Assembly: GCF_900110485.1 (NCBI RefSeq) | Contig: NZ_FODY01000014.1 | Coordinates: 1-64,000, forward strand | Reading direction: 5' to 3' | Origin: Propionispora vibrioides | GTDB taxonomy: Bacteria; Bacillota; Negativicutes; Propionisporales; Propionisporaceae | Length of the DNA: 64,000 bases | Shown: in pieces, positions 25,801 to 34,238 of the stretch | Layout: each line of letters begins with the position of its first letter | Numbering within the stretch: position 1 is the first letter of the stretch | Notes under the pieces: generated by a model | The model's input: the letters and a program-made list of their open reading frames with translations, nothing else | The model's database searches: none | Told to the model about the DNA's origin: nothing | Program-made: the position numbers and the translations under genes

Positions 25801-27243
25801 ATGGCGCAGCAAGCAGTTGTACAAATGCCTGAAGGCAGTATAAGAGCAAAGGTGCAAAAGTTTGGCGGTTACTTAAGCGGTATGGTTATGCCGAATATCG
25901 GTGCTTTTATCACGTGGGGATTAATTACAGCTTGTTTTCTATCTACAGGGTGGTATCCAAATGAAAAAATAGCCCAGTTAATCGGTCCGATGCTAAAATT
26001 TTTGCTGCCAATATTGATCGGCTATACCGGTGGTAAAATGGTGTATGGCGATCGGGGCGGTGTGATCGGGGCGGCAGCGACGATGGGGGTCGTGGTTGGT
26101 GCGGAGATTCCTATGTTCATGGGCGCTATGATTATGGGACCGTTAGCTGCCGTTTGTATGAAGAAAGTCGATAAACTGTTTGACGGGCACATTCGCCCCG
26201 GTTTTGAAATGCTGGTTAATAACTTTTCCTGCGGCATATTGGGGATTTTTTTAGTCCTGCTGGCTTTTTTTGCGATCGGGCCTTGTGTTCAGGCGATTAA
26301 TGCAGTCTTATCTGCCGGGGTAAAAGTAATCATTGACCATGGACTGATTCCTCTGGCCAGTGTATTTATTGAACCTGCTAAAGTCTTGTTTTTAAATAAT
26401 GCCATCAATCACGGGATTCTAGGCCCGCTCGGTATTGTGCAGGCTGCCTCGGCGGGCAAGTCCATTTTGTTCATGCTGGAGCCCAATCCCGGTCCGGGTG
26501 TTGGCGTATTGCTGGCCTATACCTTTTTTGGCACCGGAATCGCCAAGAAAACTGCTCCCGGCGTTGCGATCATTCATGCCTTTGGCGGCATCCATGAACC
26601 GTATTTCCCGTTCATTCTCATGAAACCGGTCATGATTCTGGCCTCCATTGCCGGTGGGGTATCCGGAACCTTTATTTTTCAACTCTTTCATACCGGCTTG
26701 GTCGCTACCGCTTCGCCGGGGAGTTATTTTTCCGTACTGGCAGTGGCGGCTCCTACCGATTATTTACCCATCCTGTTTGGTATGGGAGTGTCCACAGTCG
26801 TATCTTTTGTTGTCGGTTCGATTATCTTAAAGGCATTTCCCGATAAAGAGAATGAAGACGGGTTGACAAAAGCTATTGAGAAAAAAGATGCTATGAAACA
26901 GGCCGGAAAAAGCGATGCTGCGGTTATATCGGAGGCCGGTGAGATTAACCTTACCGGTAAGTCGATAAGAAAGATTATCGTAGCTTGTGATGCTGGAATG
27001 GGTTCTAGCGCTATGGGAGCTTCCTTGCTGAAGGATAAACTCAAAAAAGCCGGCCTGGCAATAGAAGTGAAAAATGTAGCGATTCAGGATATCCCCGAGG
27101 ATGCGGAACTGGTAGTAACTCATAAGTCATTGACTGAGCAGGCGCGCCAAAGAAGGCCGGAGGCCGTACATGTTTCGATCGAAAATTTTCTTGTCAGTCC
27201 TAAGTATGATGAAATTGTAGAAATGCTGCGCCATATAAAATGA
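25801..27243 (+). CDS. PTS mannitol-type permease, EIICB (second copy)
   Basis: A 480-residue paralogue of MtlA at 10250, with the same domain plan. EIIC spans about 10-350 (GGYLSGMVMPNIGAFITWGL; LIGYTGGKMVYGDRGG; FGGIHEPYFPFILMKP). A linker follows, then EIIB (about 390-480) with phosphocysteine in VACDAGMGSSAMGAS. It has the longer N-terminus typical of MtlA. No EIIA domain or gene is in this operon, so phosphate must come from MtlF (13897) or another EIIA. Linked deoC and Gfo/Idh genes argue that its substrate is not simply mannitol. GAGGAGG precedes the ATG. Confidence 0.9.
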   Translation: MAQQAVVQMPEGSIRAKVQKFGGYLSGMVMPNIGAFITWGLITACFLSTGWYPNEKIAQLIGPMLKFLLPILIGYTGGKMVYGDRGGVIGAAATMGVVVGAEIPMFMGAMIMGPLAAVCMKKVDKLFDGHIRPGFEMLVNNFSCGILGIFLVLLAFFAIGPCVQAINAVLSAGVKVIIDHGLIPLASVFIEPAKVLFLNNAINHGILGPLGIVQAASAGKSILFMLEPNPGPGVGVLLAYTFFGTGIAKKTAPGVAIIHAFGGIHEPYFPFILMKPVMILASIAGGVSGTFIFQLFHTGLVATASPGSYFSVLAVAAPTDYLPILFGMGVSTVVSFVVGSIILKAFPDKENEDGLTKAIEKKDAMKQAGKSDAAVISEAGEINLTGKSIRKIIVACDAGMGSSAMGASLLKDKLKKAGLAIEVKNVAIQDIPEDAELVVTHKSLTEQARQRRPEAVHVSIENFLVSPKYDEIVEMLRHIK

Positions 27244-27256
27244 TTTTATAATATAA

Positions 27257-27297
27257 AACAGGAAGACCGGTGATGTAGAGCCGGTCTTCCTGTTTTA
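27257..27297. terminator. Shared terminator between the PTS gene and the Fe-S protein gene
   Basis: AAACAGGAAGACCGG pairs with CCGGTCTTCCTGTTT, a 15-bp stem with A-rich left and T-rich right flanks, serving both convergent genes. Confidence 0.85.
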
Positions 27298-28080
27298 CTA
27301 TGCCCTTCTTGTGGATGTAACGGGGATTTTTTCTTCGCAGGGGACACCTGTCTGACATTTGCCGCAGCCGTAACGGGGACGGTAACGGGCCAGGACACGG
27401 TCAAGATATTCGGCGCAGACTGTGTTGTCCTTGCCCGCTTCGCTGATGGCCAGCGGGGGACAGCGTAAGATACAGGCACCGCATTTGGTGCAGTATTCAT
27501 CGACCCTTTCATAAGGGCGGGGTGTTGGCTCCAGGTAAGCATCGACAATCAGACTGCCGAAGCGGCCGGCTGAACCTTGTTGGGTAATGAGTGAACGGCT
27601 CAGGCTGAAGGTCCCCAGACCGGCGATAAAGGCGACATGCCGTTCCGACCAGTTGCTGCGCCGTTCCAAAACGGCAAAGCGTTCATCGAGAGCCGGGGCA
27701 AGCGCCTGCCAGCCGGCTTGGCGAAAGGTATCTGTCAGATGTCGACGCAGGGTATTATTGAAGAGTTCACCTTCTATACGGCCGTACAGCCATTCTCGGG
27801 CGGCTATTCCCAGGCGGCGGTTTGGCCGGCGTATTTCTTCGGTAAACGGAAGAAAATAAGAAATAACCGATACGGCGCCAGGCAGCCATTCAACCGGTGA
27901 AAGATGGTGGCTGCCGATGGCGCCCTGGTCCTTAAGACGATCAAAATAGGGATCGCCGGCGCTGGCGATTCCGACCAACGGATCACCATACAGCTTCAGT
28001 GACTGCAGTTCCTCCAAACAGTTGAGGGGACTGGTGGCAACGAAGCTATACACGAGGCTTTGAATATCGTTTAATTGCAT
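27298..28080 (-). CDS. QueG-like 4Fe-4S protein
   Basis: A 260-residue protein with a C-terminal ferredoxin-like region: CTKCGACILRCPP, a further Cys at DNTVCAEYL, and CGKCQTGVPCE, giving two probable [4Fe-4S] clusters. The N-terminal part (WLPGAVSVISYFLPFTEEI, then HVAFIAGLGTFSLSRSLIT) resembles the cobalamin-binding portion of epoxyqueuosine reductase QueG and the reductive-dehalogenase superfamily, but the protein is about 100 residues shorter than QueG. Likely an uncharacterised relative, not the tRNA enzyme itself. Monocistronic; GAGGTCC lies six bases before the ATG. Confidence 0.75.
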   Translation of the reverse strand: MQLNDIQSLVYSFVATSPLNCLEELQSLKLYGDPLVGIASAGDPYFDRLKDQGAIGSHHLSPVEWLPGAVSVISYFLPFTEEIRRPNRRLGIAAREWLYGRIEGELFNNTLRRHLTDTFRQAGWQALAPALDERFAVLERRSNWSERHVAFIAGLGTFSLSRSLITQQGSAGRFGSLIVDAYLEPTPRPYERVDEYCTKCGACILRCPPLAISEAGKDNTVCAEYLDRVLARYRPRYGCGKCQTGVPCEEKIPVTSTRRA

Positions 28081-28187
28081 GATTCATCGGACCTCCTCTG
28101 GTTTATAAAAAAATTCTGGGTATTGCCTTCTGCTTTCCTTTCATTGTAAGCTATTAGACAGAATTTGTATAATTTTTTCGGTAGGAA

Positions 28188-28354
28188 ACTAGTGGTCCAC
28201 CAGCGCTGAAACTACAATTCCTTTACGGTACTTTCTCCGTAAGGCCTCGTTGTCGTCGACTTACCTATGTTCGATAGGTGCGTCTCCTCCGCCTTGCCTT
28301 GCGGAAAAATTCCCGCAAATTAATTTGCACTTTTTACGTTGGCGAACCACTAGG
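28188..28354. repeat. Dispersed repeat, family 2, copy B (long)
   Basis: About 167 bp with ends ACTAGTGGTCC and CGAACCACTAGG in inverted orientation. It shares ordered blocks with 9926-10058 (TTTACGGt.ctttCTCCGtAAGGC, TCGTTGTC, AAATTAATTTGCACTTT, CGTTGGCGAACCACTAG) and has about 50 extra bases in the middle. No ORF. It fills most of the 28081-28456 gap; the remaining 100 bases before the asparaginase gene are AT-rich with no clear consensus promoter. Confidence 0.65.
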
Positions 28355-28456
28355 GATGAAAATGATTTTGCGGGATTTTTATGTATAGTGATATATCGAA
28401 TATGGAAAAAATATTGAATTAGGTGTATACTATGTACATCTGAAGGGAATGAAAGT

Positions 28457-29446
28457 ATGAAAAACATTGTAGTTTTAGCTACAGGCGGCACCATTGCCGG
28501 CGTATCAACTTCTTCGACCGACACAACCGGCTATCGGTCGGCTATTTTAACGGTCGACGATATTATCAGTCAAATCAGTCCGCTTAAGACGATTGCCAAT
28601 ATCACCAGTGAACAGTTTGTTCAGTTGGACAGTGCCGATATGACCCATGAAGTTTGGCTGGAGCTGGCGCGACGGATCAGCAGTCTGCTGGAGCGGGAAG
28701 AGGTGGACGGAGTGGTTGTCACCCATGGTACTGATACGCTGGAGGAGACGGCTTATTTCTTAAATCTGGTGGTCAACAGTGAAAAGCCGGTGGTTCTGGT
28801 CGGTGCGATGCGCCCATCCACTTCGCTTAGCTGTGACGGGCCGATGAATTTGTATAACGCAGTTATTTTGGCGTCCAGCCCCCAGTCCTGGGGTAAAGGA
28901 GTGCTGGTTACCTTAAATGATACTATTCATTGCAGCCGCGAGGTGACCAAGACCAATACAGCGTTGCAGGATACTTTTAAGACGCCGGATGTGGGGAATT
29001 TTGGCTATGTCGTGGATGGCACGCCCTATTTTTACCGGATGCCGATTCGCAAGCATACGTATATGACTTCCTTTCCGATTGAGAAAATAAAAGAGCTGCC
29101 GCAGGTGGATATTATTTACGGTCATGTCAATGACCGGGGTACCTTGGCTTGTGCGGCTGCTGAGGCCGGCGCCAAAGGCCTTGTCTATGCCGGACTTGGC
29201 AATGGCAATATGTCAAAGCACATGAAAGACGTATTGGGCGTGATTCAGAAGCAAGGTGTTATCGTGGTGCGGAGTACACGGGTGGGCAGCGGTGTAGTTA
29301 CCCGCAATGGAGCCGTCGATGATGATCAGTACCGGTTTATTGCCGCCGATAACCTGAATCCGCAAAAGGCCCGGATTTTGCTGATGCTGGCATTAACCCA
29401 GACCGCTAGTCTGGAGGAGATTCAAGCAATTTTCTGGGAGTATTAG
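28457..29446 (+). CDS. ansA: L-asparaginase
   Basis: A 329-residue amidohydrolase converting asparagine to aspartate and ammonia. The first active-site Thr lies in VLATGGTIAG at the N-terminus and the second Thr-Asp pair in VVTHGTDTLEETAYF. VLVGAMRPSTSLSCDGPMN is also conserved. There is no signal peptide, so it is cytoplasmic, although its sequence style (GMNLYNAV, ending TQTASLEEIQAIFWEY) is like the AnsB (type II) group. Monocistronic; the ATG follows GAAGGGAATG. Confidence 0.92.
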   Translation: MKNIVVLATGGTIAGVSTSSTDTTGYRSAILTVDDIISQISPLKTIANITSEQFVQLDSADMTHEVWLELARRISSLLEREEVDGVVVTHGTDTLEETAYFLNLVVNSEKPVVLVGAMRPSTSLSCDGPMNLYNAVILASSPQSWGKGVLVTLNDTIHCSREVTKTNTALQDTFKTPDVGNFGYVVDGTPYFYRMPIRKHTYMTSFPIEKIKELPQVDIIYGHVNDRGTLACAAAEAGAKGLVYAGLGNGNMSKHMKDVLGVIQKQGVIVVRSTRVGSGVVTRNGAVDDDQYRFIAADNLNPQKARILLMLALTQTASLEEIQAIFWEY

Positions 29447-29454
29447 CAAAAAGT

Positions 29455-29478
29455 CTAGGGCGTGTCTTCACACCCTAG
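29455..29478 (+). terminator. Hairpin after the asparaginase gene
   Basis: CTAGGGCGTG pairs with CACACCCTAG around TCTT. No strong T-run, so it is a probable terminator only. Confidence 0.55.
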
Positions 29479-29592
29479 GGGAATAAATCTCCCGGCGACA
29501 GGGCATACTAAAAGCAAAGACAATAAGGGCTGTTTGTCACAGCCTTGTCATAATTGTTTTTTATCCTTACATATATGAGCGAGGTGATTGGA

Positions 29593-29691
29593 ATGAAAAC
29601 TTATAAATGGCGTACCCATCCGGTTATTTTGTTTACCAGCATGCTGGTGCTTTACACCGTTGGCCGATCGATAGCATCTATGATACAATAG
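29593..29691 (+). CDS. 32-residue small membrane peptide (possible)
   Basis: GCGAGGTGAT lies six bases before ATG 29593, giving a short frame that ends TAG at 29691. The peptide starts MKTYKWRTHPVILFTSMLVL and has one hydrophobic segment (about 10-24) after a basic N-terminus, typical of small single-span proteins. No homologue comes to mind. It lies between the asparaginase hairpin and the T-box promoter. A good ribosome site and membrane-like composition are the only support. Confidence 0.45.
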   Translation: MKTYKWRTHPVILFTSMLVLYTVGRSIASMIQ

Positions 29692-29699
29692 ATTTCTTC

Positions 29700-29728
29700 T
29701 TGACATACAGTATTTTACAGGATATCAT
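29700..29728 (+). promoter_or_regulatory. Sigma-A promoter of the T-box/aroF transcript
   Basis: TTGACA (29700-29705), 17-base spacer, TATCAT (29723-29728). Transcription should start near 29735, just before the stem I region of the T-box leader. Confidence 0.8.
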
Positions 29729-29734
29729 ATTCTA

Positions 29735-30117
29735 TAACAACTGCATGCATAACAGCATTGAGCGGGATGAGTACATAGCTTTCCCCTTTAGTTCAGCGAG
29801 CCGGTGATCGGAGTTTCCGAAGGTGCAATGACCGGCCTATAAGGTGCTATGGAATGGCCCCGTGAGCTGCCCACCGAAGGTCTTTTGATTGGTAGGCTGG
29901 GCCGTACGCCAACGTTAGCGGGCTAGGGTATCGGATAGCAATATCCCGTGCCTGAACAGAGGAAAACGCAGGTTTTCGAAAAAGGGTGGCATTGCGAGCT
30001 ATTTCGCCCCTTAGCGGGTGAAATAGCTTTTGTGTTCTCTTTGGAGAAATCATAGCGTCCATAAGGGTGGCACCGCAAAGTCATTTGCCCCTTACCGGGA
30101 AAATGGCTTTTTTTGTA
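29735..30117 (+). ncRNA. T-box leader, predicted tRNA-Trp specificity, with two antiterminator/terminator modules
   Basis: Stem I begins near 29759 (GCGGGATGAGTAC, the kink-turn side) and closes with CCCCGTGAGC at 29858-29867. The specifier loop before it reads GGAA-TGG, giving codon UGG (29855-29857), tryptophan. The first T-box AGGGTGGCATTGCG (29983-29996) is followed by terminator AGCTATTTCGCCC/GGGTGAAATAGCT with TTTTGTGTT. A second T-box AGGGTGGCACCGCA (30064-30077) is followed by its own terminator (30079-30117, seven Ts), with no second stem I. Both T-boxes have TGGC, which pairs with a G discriminator base as in bacterial tRNA-Trp. It controls aroF. Confidence 0.85.
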
Positions 30118-30225
30118 TTGTCACAAAGCATAAAGCTTCTGCCGGCGTCCAGAAAGATTTGGCACAGGCGGATCATTCTTAATTTTTATACTCAGCATAT
30201 TAAGAAGTGATAAGGAGGGTATGAT

Positions 30226-31065
30226 ATGGCAAGCTACAGACTGGTTTCCCGGGAATATAAGGCTGAAGATACGGTCATCCGCTTAGGCGACGTGGTTATT
30301 GGCGGCACCGCCAAAGTGTTTATTGCCGGCCCTTGTGCCGTGGAGTCGCGGGAACAGCTATTGACTACGGCCAGACTGGTACGCCAGGGCGGCGCGCAGA
30401 TTTTGCGGGGTGGCGCCTTTAAGCCGCGGACATCGCCCTACGATTTTCAGGGTTTGGCCGAGAAGGGGCTGGAGTATATGGCGGAGGCCCGGGCACTGAC
30501 CGGGTTAAAAATTGTTACGGAAGTGCTGGAGCCGGACGCAGTGCCGGTCGTGGCACAGTATGCAGACCTATTACAGGTTGGCGCCCGGAATATGCAAAAC
30601 TTTTCCCTGCTTAAAGCGGTGGGGCGATCCCAGAAACCGGTCGTGTTAAAGCGGGGGCTTGCAGCAACTATGGATGAATGGCTGCAGGCGGCCGAATATA
30701 TTCTGTACGAAGGCAATCAACAAGTTGTTTTTTGTGAACGGGGAATTCGCACCTTTGCTACGCATAGCAGGAACACGCTGGACATGAGTGTTATTCCGGC
30801 GCTAAAGCAAGCAAGCCATCTGCCGGTCATCGTCGATCCCAGTCATGCAACTGGCCGGCGCGACCTGGTGGCCCCGATGTCTCTGGCCGGTTTGGCCGCC
30901 GGAGCGGACGGCATCATGATAGAGATGCATCCTAATCCGGAAATCGCCCTATGCGACGGTCCCCAGTCTCTGTATCCCCAGGAATATTTTTTGCTGATGC
31001 AGGAGCTTCGGGCCCTGTCTGGCTTTCTTGGCGGATTAGCACGGCAAAAAGCCGTTGGCGAGTAG
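30226..31065 (+). CDS. aroF: 3-deoxy-7-phosphoheptulonate synthase, short AroA-Ibeta type
   Basis: First enzyme of aromatic amino-acid synthesis: PEP plus erythrose 4-phosphate gives DAHP. The protein has [45 protein letters not shown] and the metal ligands in [13 protein letters not shown]. At 279 residues it starts at the point where the catalytic barrel begins and lacks the N-terminal ferredoxin-like regulatory domain of Thermotoga-type enzymes, as well as any chorismate mutase domain. It is thus probably not feedback-inhibited, which fits control by the T-box leader upstream. AAGGAGGG precedes the ATG. The next gene starts eight bases after its stop. Confidence 0.94.
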   Translation: MASYRLVSREYKAEDTVIRLGDVVIGGTAKVFIAGPCAVESREQLLTTARLVRQGGAQILRGGAFKPRTSPYDFQGLAEKGLEYMAEARALTGLKIVTEVLEPDAVPVVAQYADLLQVGARNMQNFSLLKAVGRSQKPVVLKRGLAATMDEWLQAAEYILYEGNQQVVFCERGIRTFATHSRNTLDMSVIPALKQASHLPVIVDPSHATGRRDLVAPMSLAGLAAGADGIMIEMHPNPEIALCDGPQSLYPQEYFLLMQELRALSGFLGGLARQKAVGE

Positions 31066-31072
31066 GCGGCTT

Positions 31073-31522
31073 ATGGATATAGTCGCAAACCTGTTGCGAA
31101 ACAGTGGTTATGTATACGAATTGATGTTGCATGATACTCCCCTCTTTTCAGTGCAGGAGGGTGCTGCTTATTTTCATATCGCCGAAGGCCAAACGGCACC
31201 TACCTTGCTTTTAAAAACAGATGATGGGTATAAGGCACTGGTGATAGCCGGTGACCGGGGCAAAATTAATTTTAAGGAAATTGCCGCTCTGGTAAATTGC
31301 AAGCGGGTTTGCCTGGCAAGTCGGAAGGAAGTCGAACAGGTAACCGGCTTTGCTGCCGGCTGTGTTCCGATGATTGGCCTTTCTGTGCCTTATATTTTAG
31401 ACCGGCGCTTGTTCCGCTATGATTTTGTTTATGGCGGGTCGGGACAGCCGACGCGTACCCTGAGAATTGAACCTGCAGCTCTTCAACAGCTAAACCGGAT
31501 TACGGCCATGCTGGAAACATAA
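31073..31522 (+). CDS. YbaK/ProX-type aminoacyl-tRNA deacylase domain protein
   Basis: A 149-residue stand-alone YbaK domain. This family hydrolyses mischarged aminoacyl-tRNAs, typically Cys- or Ala-tRNA-Pro. The family's pattern is visible in AAYFHIAEGQTAPTLLLKTDD, the conserved Lys region RGKINFKEIAAL, and GFAAGCVPMIGL. It follows aroF by eight bases and so should share the Trp T-box leader, an odd pairing for a trans-editing factor. TTG 31055 is in frame but overlaps aroF; ATG 31073 is preceded by AGGCGG and preferred. Confidence 0.8.
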   Translation: MDIVANLLRNSGYVYELMLHDTPLFSVQEGAAYFHIAEGQTAPTLLLKTDDGYKALVIAGDRGKINFKEIAALVNCKRVCLASRKEVEQVTGFAAGCVPMIGLSVPYILDRRLFRYDFVYGGSGQPTRTLRIEPAALQQLNRITAMLET

Positions 31523-31554
31523 AAAATAGGTAATAAAATAAATCGATAAATGTA

Positions 31555-31584
31555 TTGACGGAATTGTCTAAAGAGTCATACAAT
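31555..31584 (+). promoter_or_regulatory. Promoter of the 70-residue membrane protein gene
   Basis: TTGACG (31555-31560), 18-base spacer, TACAAT (31579-31584), about 40 bases before the start codon. Confidence 0.7.
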
Positions 31585-31622
31585 TATAGTAGAAGGAAAA
31601 ATGTTTGGAAGGGGACGATGAA

Positions 31623-31835
31623 ATGCGAAACCTGATCGTCATTTTATTCGGACTAGGCCTTCTCTATTGTATGGCATATCTCCCTTCATTTATTTTCTTC
31701 GTCTTTGTCGGACAGTATATTCAGCCTATTCTGGGAGTATCACAGAAAGTATTTTTCATGGGCCTGAATGTTGTTTTTGTCACACTATTTTTAAGTTATG
31801 TATTCCTCAATCACCATAGGCAGCGGTACCATTAA
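31623..31835 (+). CDS. Small two-span membrane protein, unknown
   Basis: A 70-residue protein with two hydrophobic helices (about 4-30 and 42-63) separated by GQYIQPILGVSQK and ending in a basic tail HHRQRYH. ATG 31623 is chosen because GGAAGGGG lies seven bases upstream; an upstream TTG is in frame. It has its own promoter and terminator. I recognise no family. Confidence 0.7.
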   Translation: MRNLIVILFGLGLLYCMAYLPSFIFFVFVGQYIQPILGVSQKVFFMGLNVVFVTLFLSYVFLNHHRQRYH

Positions 31836-31852
31836 AGCCAGTTAACGTAATG

Positions 31853-31887
31853 GAGCCAAGGAGAAGTTTCCTTGACTCTTTTTTTGT
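31853..31887 (+). terminator. Terminator overlapping the next promoter
   Basis: GAGCCAAGG pairs with CCTTGACTC, followed by seven Ts. The right arm contains TTGACT (31872-31877), which with TATAAT (31896-31901, 18-base spacer) forms the promoter of the PHP gene, so terminator and promoter overlap. Confidence 0.75.
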
Positions 31888-31928
31888 CGGTATAGTATAA
31901 TCGTGCTATTAAAATAGGGGGTGTTTTT

Positions 31929-32804
31929 ATGCCGGCTGAAATTGACTTACATACACATTCCTATTTATCGGATGGTACGCTAAGTCCGCGGCAAGTGATT
32001 GAACTTGCCGCCAGGAACCATATCGGCGTGATTGCACTGACCGACCATGACTGTATTGAAGGAATTGCCGAAGCGCAGCAGGCGGCTGATGAGTACCAGG
32101 TTCAACTTGTGACGGGGATTGAGATCAGCGCCCGTTATAAGGACGGCAAAACACTGCATATTCTTGGTCTGGGCATTGATCTATATAATCGCGAATTTGC
32201 CGAAGCTTATCAAAAGATTAAAAAGAACCGGGATGGCAGCATTGACGGGATTATTGCCCGATTGAACGAACAAGGTGTCGCCATAAGCCGTGAACTCCTT
32301 ATACCTTACAGGGCTGGCCAATATTTAGACCGGTATGCGGTATTGCGATATTTTATGGCGAATCGCTTATGTGTCGAACCTCAGGCTGTATGGGACATCT
32401 ACCTGGATAAAATTCCCTATGGCGAGGGTGAAATGTGGACGGTGGAAAGTGCTTTAAAAACGATAAAAGCAGCGGGCGGACTTTCCTTTTTGGCCCATTA
32501 TACCAAACGAATTGGGCTTGCCGGCTATTCACCGGCAGAGATGAAAAAGCATATATTATATTTAAAAGAAAAAGGGCTTGATGGGCTGGAACGGTTCTAT
32601 CCTTCATTTAGCCCTGCTGAAACTGCCTATGCCGATGAACTGATTGCCGAATTTGATTTACTGCCGTCGGGTGGCACCGATTTTCATGGTTCCAACCGGA
32701 CAGGCATTGACTTAGGCACAGGGGATGGGAGTTTTGGCGTGCCCCATTGCGTTTATGAAGCCATCCGGGAGGCTCTTAATTCCCCGCAAAGTGGCAGGAA
32801 ATGA
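31929..32804 (+). CDS. PHP-domain phosphoesterase (YciV/TrpH type)
   Basis: A 291-residue metallophosphoesterase. The N-terminal metal motif DLHTHSYLSDG, the second set ALTDHDCIEG, GIEISARY, and the C-terminal GGTDFHGSN form the trinuclear site of the PHP fold, with the usual long insertion in between. Relatives include RNase AM, which degrades short RNA 5' ends, and 3',5'-nucleoside bisphosphate phosphatases. Which activity applies here cannot be told. ATG follows GGGGGTG. Confidence 0.88.
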   Translation: MPAEIDLHTHSYLSDGTLSPRQVIELAARNHIGVIALTDHDCIEGIAEAQQAADEYQVQLVTGIEISARYKDGKTLHILGLGIDLYNREFAEAYQKIKKNRDGSIDGIIARLNEQGVAISRELLIPYRAGQYLDRYAVLRYFMANRLCVEPQAVWDIYLDKIPYGEGEMWTVESALKTIKAAGGLSFLAHYTKRIGLAGYSPAEMKKHILYLKEKGLDGLERFYPSFSPAETAYADELIAEFDLLPSGGTDFHGSNRTGIDLGTGDGSFGVPHCVYEAIREALNSPQSGRK

Positions 32805-32880
32805 CTTCAATAATAGCGAAGTAGTAACGATATAAAATACGGTAATACTACATGGGTAGGCTTACTCAGGAGGTAAGGGT

Positions 32881-34176
32881 ATGAGTATGGAGACGTTGGC
32901 GCGGCAGGTAAAGGAAGCTTCGATCCAGTTGGCCGGAGCCGGTGCAGAACTGAAAAATGACGCATTGGCCCGCATTGCCGATGCGCTTCTGGCGCGTAAA
33001 GACGAAATTATAAAGGCCAATGAGGCAGATCTAAGACGGAGTGAACAGGAAAATTTGGCGGCTCCTTTGCTCAAACGCCTGAAATTTGATGAGGCAAAAC
33101 TGCAGGATGCCATTGACGGGATTCATAGCCTGATTCGTTTAGAAAACCCGGTAGGCAAAACCATGCTGGCCACCGAATTGGATGAAGGTTTGGAGCTGTA
33201 TCGGGTGACCTGTCCGATCGGTGTGATCGGTGTGATTTTCGAATCACGCCCCGATGCGCTGGTACAGATTTCCACCATTTGCCTGAAAAGCGGCAACAGC
33301 GTACTTCTAAAGGGCGGCTCGGAAGCCCGCGAAACCAACCGGATGCTGGCCGAGGTAATCCGGCAGGCTACGCTGGAAGCCGGCCTGCCAGCCAACTGGC
33401 TGGCGCTCTTAGAAACCCGCGAGGATGTCAGTGCCATGCTTAAAATGGACCGTTATATTGATTTGATTATTCCCCGCGGTTCCAACGAATTTGTTCAGTA
33501 CATTATGAATAACTCAAAGATTCCCGTTATGGGCCACGCCGACGGAATTTGCCACGCCTATGTAGACGATGAGGCTGATGTGGCTATGGCGGTCAGACTG
33601 GTTACCGATTCCAAAACTCAGTACGTTTCGGTGTGCAATGCATTGGAGACGCTGCTGGTTCACGAGCGAGTGGCGCCGGAATTTTTACCCAGGCTCAAAG
33701 CCGAGCTGGACAAAAAGCAGGTGGAACTGGTTGGCTGTCCCAAAACCTGTTCCATCATTCCCATCGCGGCGGCTACGGAAGAGGACTGGAAGACCGAGTA
33801 TCTCGACTATAAGCTGGCCATCAGACTGGTTGCCGGCCTGGAGGATGCTGTCTGGCATATCAATACCTATGGCTCCGGCCATACTGACAGTATCATCACC
33901 AAAAACCGGGAAAAGGCCGCACGGTTTATGGAATATGTGGATTCCGGCAATGTGATGTGGAACTGTTCGACCCGGTTTAGCGACGGCTTCCGTTACGGAT
34001 TTGGCGCTGAAGTGGGAATCAGTACCAGCAAGATTCACGCCCGCGGCCCGGTCGGTCTGGAAGGTATGATTATCTATAAATATAAGGTGATCGGCAACGG
34101 TCATATTGTAGAGGAGTATGCCAACCGTTCCCGGCGCTTTACCCATAAAAAAATCAATAAGGATTTTCCTTTATAA
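32881..34176 (+). CDS. proA: Gamma-glutamyl phosphate reductase
   Basis: NADPH-dependent second step of proline synthesis, giving glutamate semialdehyde. An aldehyde-dehydrogenase fold of 431 residues with SRPDALVQISTICLKSGN, LKGGSEARETNR, catalytic Cys in YVSVCNALETLLVH, and SSRFSDGFRYGFGAEVGIST-like ending (CSTRFSDGFRYGFG). The partner kinase gene proB is not adjacent, which is unusual. ATG 32881 follows CAGGAGG; ATG 32887 is possible. Confidence 0.95.
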   Translation: MSMETLARQVKEASIQLAGAGAELKNDALARIADALLARKDEIIKANEADLRRSEQENLAAPLLKRLKFDEAKLQDAIDGIHSLIRLENPVGKTMLATELDEGLELYRVTCPIGVIGVIFESRPDALVQISTICLKSGNSVLLKGGSEARETNRMLAEVIRQATLEAGLPANWLALLETREDVSAMLKMDRYIDLIIPRGSNEFVQYIMNNSKIPVMGHADGICHAYVDDEADVAMAVRLVTDSKTQYVSVCNALETLLVHERVAPEFLPRLKAELDKKQVELVGCPKTCSIIPIAAATEEDWKTEYLDYKLAIRLVAGLEDAVWHINTYGSGHTDSIITKNREKAARFMEYVDSGNVMWNCSTRFSDGFRYGFGAEVGISTSKIHARGPVGLEGMIIYKYKVIGNGHIVEEYANRSRRFTHKKINKDFPL

Positions 34177-34185
34177 AAAATTATA

Positions 34186-34231
34186 AACCTTACACAGCAA
34201 GTAGCTATCATGCCACTCGCTGTGTAAGGTT
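34186..34231. terminator. Shared terminator between proA and the ger operon
   Basis: AACCTTACACAGC pairs with GCTGTGTAAGGTT (13 bp); T-rich on both outer sides, so it can end both convergent transcripts. Confidence 0.8.
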
Positions 34232-34238
34232 CTTTGTT

